Positions 5,735 to 7,003 of a DNA stretch of 7,003 nt are shown in pieces (positions within the stretch are counted from its first letter, which is position 1; every line of letters begins with the position of its first letter). Position numbers and translations under genes: made by a program. Location: NCBI GenBank assembly GCA_949113215.1, contig CARZYU010000054.1, positions 1 to 7,003 of the forward strand. The letters are read 5' to 3'. The stretch comes from an uncultured Bacilli bacterium (GTDB lineage Bacteria; Bacillota_I; Bacilli_A; RF39; UBA660). Under the pieces are notes generated by a model, which saw only the letters and a program-made list of their open reading frames with translations, was not told the origin of the DNA and did no database searches.

Positions 5735-6004
5735 TTAAATTGTGTATAGTTCTTCTAAAATATTCACATCGTCGTTGATCATGGGAATCAACTCACCTTG
5801 ATATTTCGAATTTAATTTTTCAAATTTAGAAACAAAATCTTCATAAGAAAACAAAAACAGATCAAGATAATTTTCTAAAATATCTTCTAAAAACTCTACT
5901 CCTTCACTCTCTAAAAATAAAACAATGTTTTCGAAATTTTGCTTATCTATATCCCTTAATACACTATCCTCATATTTATTAAGGATGTTTTGTAAATTGT
6001 CCAT
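5735..6004 (-). CDS. Small acidic helical protein overlapping the repeat-protein gene
   Basis: The 89-residue protein is rich in Asp, Glu, Leu and Phe, with no membrane segment or signal peptide. It looks all-helical: NFENIVLFLESEGVEFLEDI, then YLDLFLFSYEDFVSKFEKLN, then ELIPMINDDVNILEELY. The alternation of short hydrophobic helices is loosely like an mTERF-type or other helical-repeat unit; this is an impression, not an identification. Its start lies 26 bases inside the upstream repeat-protein gene in another frame, with AAGGAG 6 bases before ATG, so translation is probably coupled and the two proteins may act together. It could be a partner, an inhibitor or a split-off domain of the repeat protein. 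A strong terminator follows at once. I do not recognise the family. Confidence 0.75.
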   Translation of the reverse strand: MDNLQNILNKYEDSVLRDIDKQNFENIVLFLESEGVEFLEDILENYLDLFLFSYEDFVSKFEKLNSKYQGELIPMINDDVNILEELYTI

Positions 6005-7003
6005 GTCCTTCTCCTTTATCAGAATATTCTCTCATTATAAAGGCCATATCAATTCCATATTTTTTCTTCCTTTGACTTGAAGTACTATTAATAATAGGAT
6101 TTAACTTCCTAACTACTTTTCCTCTATTTTGAGTCTCTACTAAAAAAGGAATACCATTGTCTATCATATACTGAAACAAGATTTCTTGCTTTCGATAATC
6201 CTGTCTTAGAGCACGAATCGATATAAATCCATCAAGATGATACTTTTGAAACAAAGAAACATTCCCTAAAATATTTTCCCTTTTCATAGTAAATATTGTC
6301 GAAGTCAATAGCTGCGGATATTGTTCCCAACAAGATAATGATAATTTTGTTTCAATTTCCTTAGGATTGCTGTACCAAATACCTGAAGTTAACAACGATT
6401 GAAACTTTGGATCGTCCCAATACCTCAAAAACAAGATTGTTTCTACTTCTTTTGAATTACTATTCCAAATATTCGAAGTCAACAATGGTTGGAACTTCGG
6501 ATCGTCCCAGTAGTTCAGAGAAAGAATTGCTTCGATTTCTTTTGAATTGCTTTTCCAAATATTCGAAGTCAATAGTGGTTGGAATTTTGGATCGTCCCAA
6601 TATTTCAGAGAAAGAATTGCTTCTACTTCTTTAGGATTGCTTTGCCAAATATTTGAAGTTAATAGTGATTGAAATTTTGGATCGTCCCAATATTTTAAAG
6701 ACAAAATAGTTTCCACTTCTTTTGAGTTACTTTGCCAAACATTTGAAGTTAATAGTGATTGAAATTTTGGATCGTCCCAATATTTTAAAGACAAAATAGT
6801 TTCCACTTCTTTTGAGTTACTTTGCCAAACATTTGAAGTCAACAATGATTGGAACTTCGGATCATCCCAGCATTTCAAAGAGAGAATGGATTCTATTTCT
6901 TTTGAACTACTAGACCAAACACTTGAAGTCAATAGTGGTTGGAACTTGGGATCGTCCCAATACTCCATAGAAAGAATCGCTTCGATTTCTTTTGAATTAC
7001 TGT
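5979..7003 (-). CDS. 30-residue tandem-repeat helical protein, C-terminal part (5' end beyond window)
   Basis: The reading frame is open to the right edge. The first ATG in the window (6968) lies in the middle of the repeat series, and residues upstream of it (SNSKEIEAILS) continue the repeat, so the true start is outside. Seven full 30-residue repeats follow, with invariant WDDPKFQ, LLTS, W16, KE and L27, then a degenerate eighth (CWEQYPQLLTSTIFTMKREN) and a C-terminal region of about 90 residues with RALRQDYRKQEILFQYMIDN, KLNPIINSTSSQRKKKYGID and a basic end. Each unit probably forms two helices (DPKFQxLLTSxIW and KEIEAILSL), so the whole is likely an alpha-solenoid binding scaffold. There are no membrane segments or visible catalytic motifs. 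The pattern slightly recalls mTERF-type repeats. Function unknown; the overlapping acidic gene is its likely partner. The basic C-terminus is compatible with nucleic acid binding, which is inference. Confidence 0.85.
   Translation of the reverse strand, partial: SNSKEIEAILSMEYWDDPKFQPLLTSSVWSSSSKEIESILSLKCWDDPKFQSLLTSNVWQSNSKEVETILSLKYWDDPKFQSLLTSNVWQSNSKEVETILSLKYWDDPKFQSLLTSNIWQSNPKEVEAILSLKYWDDPKFQPLLTSNIWKSNSKEIEAILSLNYWDDPKFQPLLTSNIWNSNSKEVETILFLRYWDDPKFQSLLTSGIWYSNPKEIETKLSLSCWEQYPQLLTSTIFTMKRENILGNVSLFQKYHLDGFISIRALRQDYRKQEILFQYMIDNGIPFLVETQNRGKVVRKLNPIINSTSSQRKKKYGIDMAFIMREYSDKGEGHGQFTKHP
6011..6016 (-). promoter_or_regulatory. Ribosome binding site inside the repeat-protein gene
   Basis: AAGGAG on the minus strand lies 6 bases before the ATG at 6004 and within the last codons of the repeat-protein gene. 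It fixes the start of the acidic protein and supports re-initiation rather than frameshifting across the overlap. Confidence 0.8.
6333..7003 (-). repeat. Tandem 90-bp coding repeats (seven full units plus a partial one)
   Basis: Units start at 6962, 6872, 6782, 6692, 6602, 6512 and 6422 (reading down the minus strand), each exactly 90 bases, with a partial unit at the right edge and a diverged remnant below 6333. The array probably continues outside the window. The segments 6661-6750 and 6751-6840 are identical at 89 of 90 bases, so part of the array duplicated recently, while the others have diverged more, mostly at synonymous sites. Confidence 0.95.

Noticed and set aside
5979..6034. Programmed frameshift joining the repeat protein to the acidic protein
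   Set aside because: The acidic ORF has its own ATG with AAGGAG at 6-base spacing, and no slippery heptamer with a downstream structure stands out; coupled re-initiation is simpler.
6966..6968. ATG at 6968 as the start of the repeat protein
   Set aside because: The frame stays open to the window edge and the upstream codons continue the repeat sequence, so this ATG is internal.
6333..7003. CRISPR array suggested by regular tandem repeats
   Set aside because: The 90-bp units are contiguous, coding and in frame, with no unique spacers between short repeats.

Overview
The window is AT-rich, low-GC Gram-positive-type DNA. All ten genes lie on the minus strand. Consensus sigma-A-type promoters (TTGACA/TATAAT), AGGAGG-type ribosome binding sites, compact U-tract terminators and the Firmicutes-length S12 and EF-G point to Bacilli or a related Mollicutes/Erysipelotrichia-like gut lineage; this placement is inference. 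Tryptophan is encoded by TGG throughout. The nine visible stop codons are six TAA and three TAG, with no TGA.

Read in the direction of transcription (high to low coordinates), the region opens with the 3' part of a gene for a 30-residue tandem-repeat protein that runs off the right edge. It overlaps a small acidic helical protein by 26 bases, and the pair ends at a strong terminator. Next come an NT5C-like HAD nucleotidase that appears to lack its second catalytic motif, a 52-residue single-pass membrane protein, and an 86-residue two-pass membrane protein. These small genes are packed tightly: stop codons lie in promoter or terminator elements, and a terminator U-tract merges with the next -35 box. 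A Bro-N/DinD-like gene follows, bracketed by 20-bp direct repeats that match at 19 of 20 positions, which looks like an insertion footprint.

The left half is the str operon: rpsL (S12), rpsG (S7), fusA (EF-G) and the start of tuf (EF-Tu, cut by the left edge). It has a good promoter upstream of rpsL and a probable second promoter before tuf. These genes supply the decoding centre and the two elongation GTPases. rpoB and rpoC are not directly upstream of rpsL in this window.

The points most worth a second look are the modular repeat protein with one hypervariable position per repeat and its overlapping partner, the direct repeats around the DinD-like gene, the nucleotidase with a missing motif, and an isoleucine in S12 at a normally proline site tied to streptomycin phenotypes. 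No gene-free stretch exceeds 300 bases.
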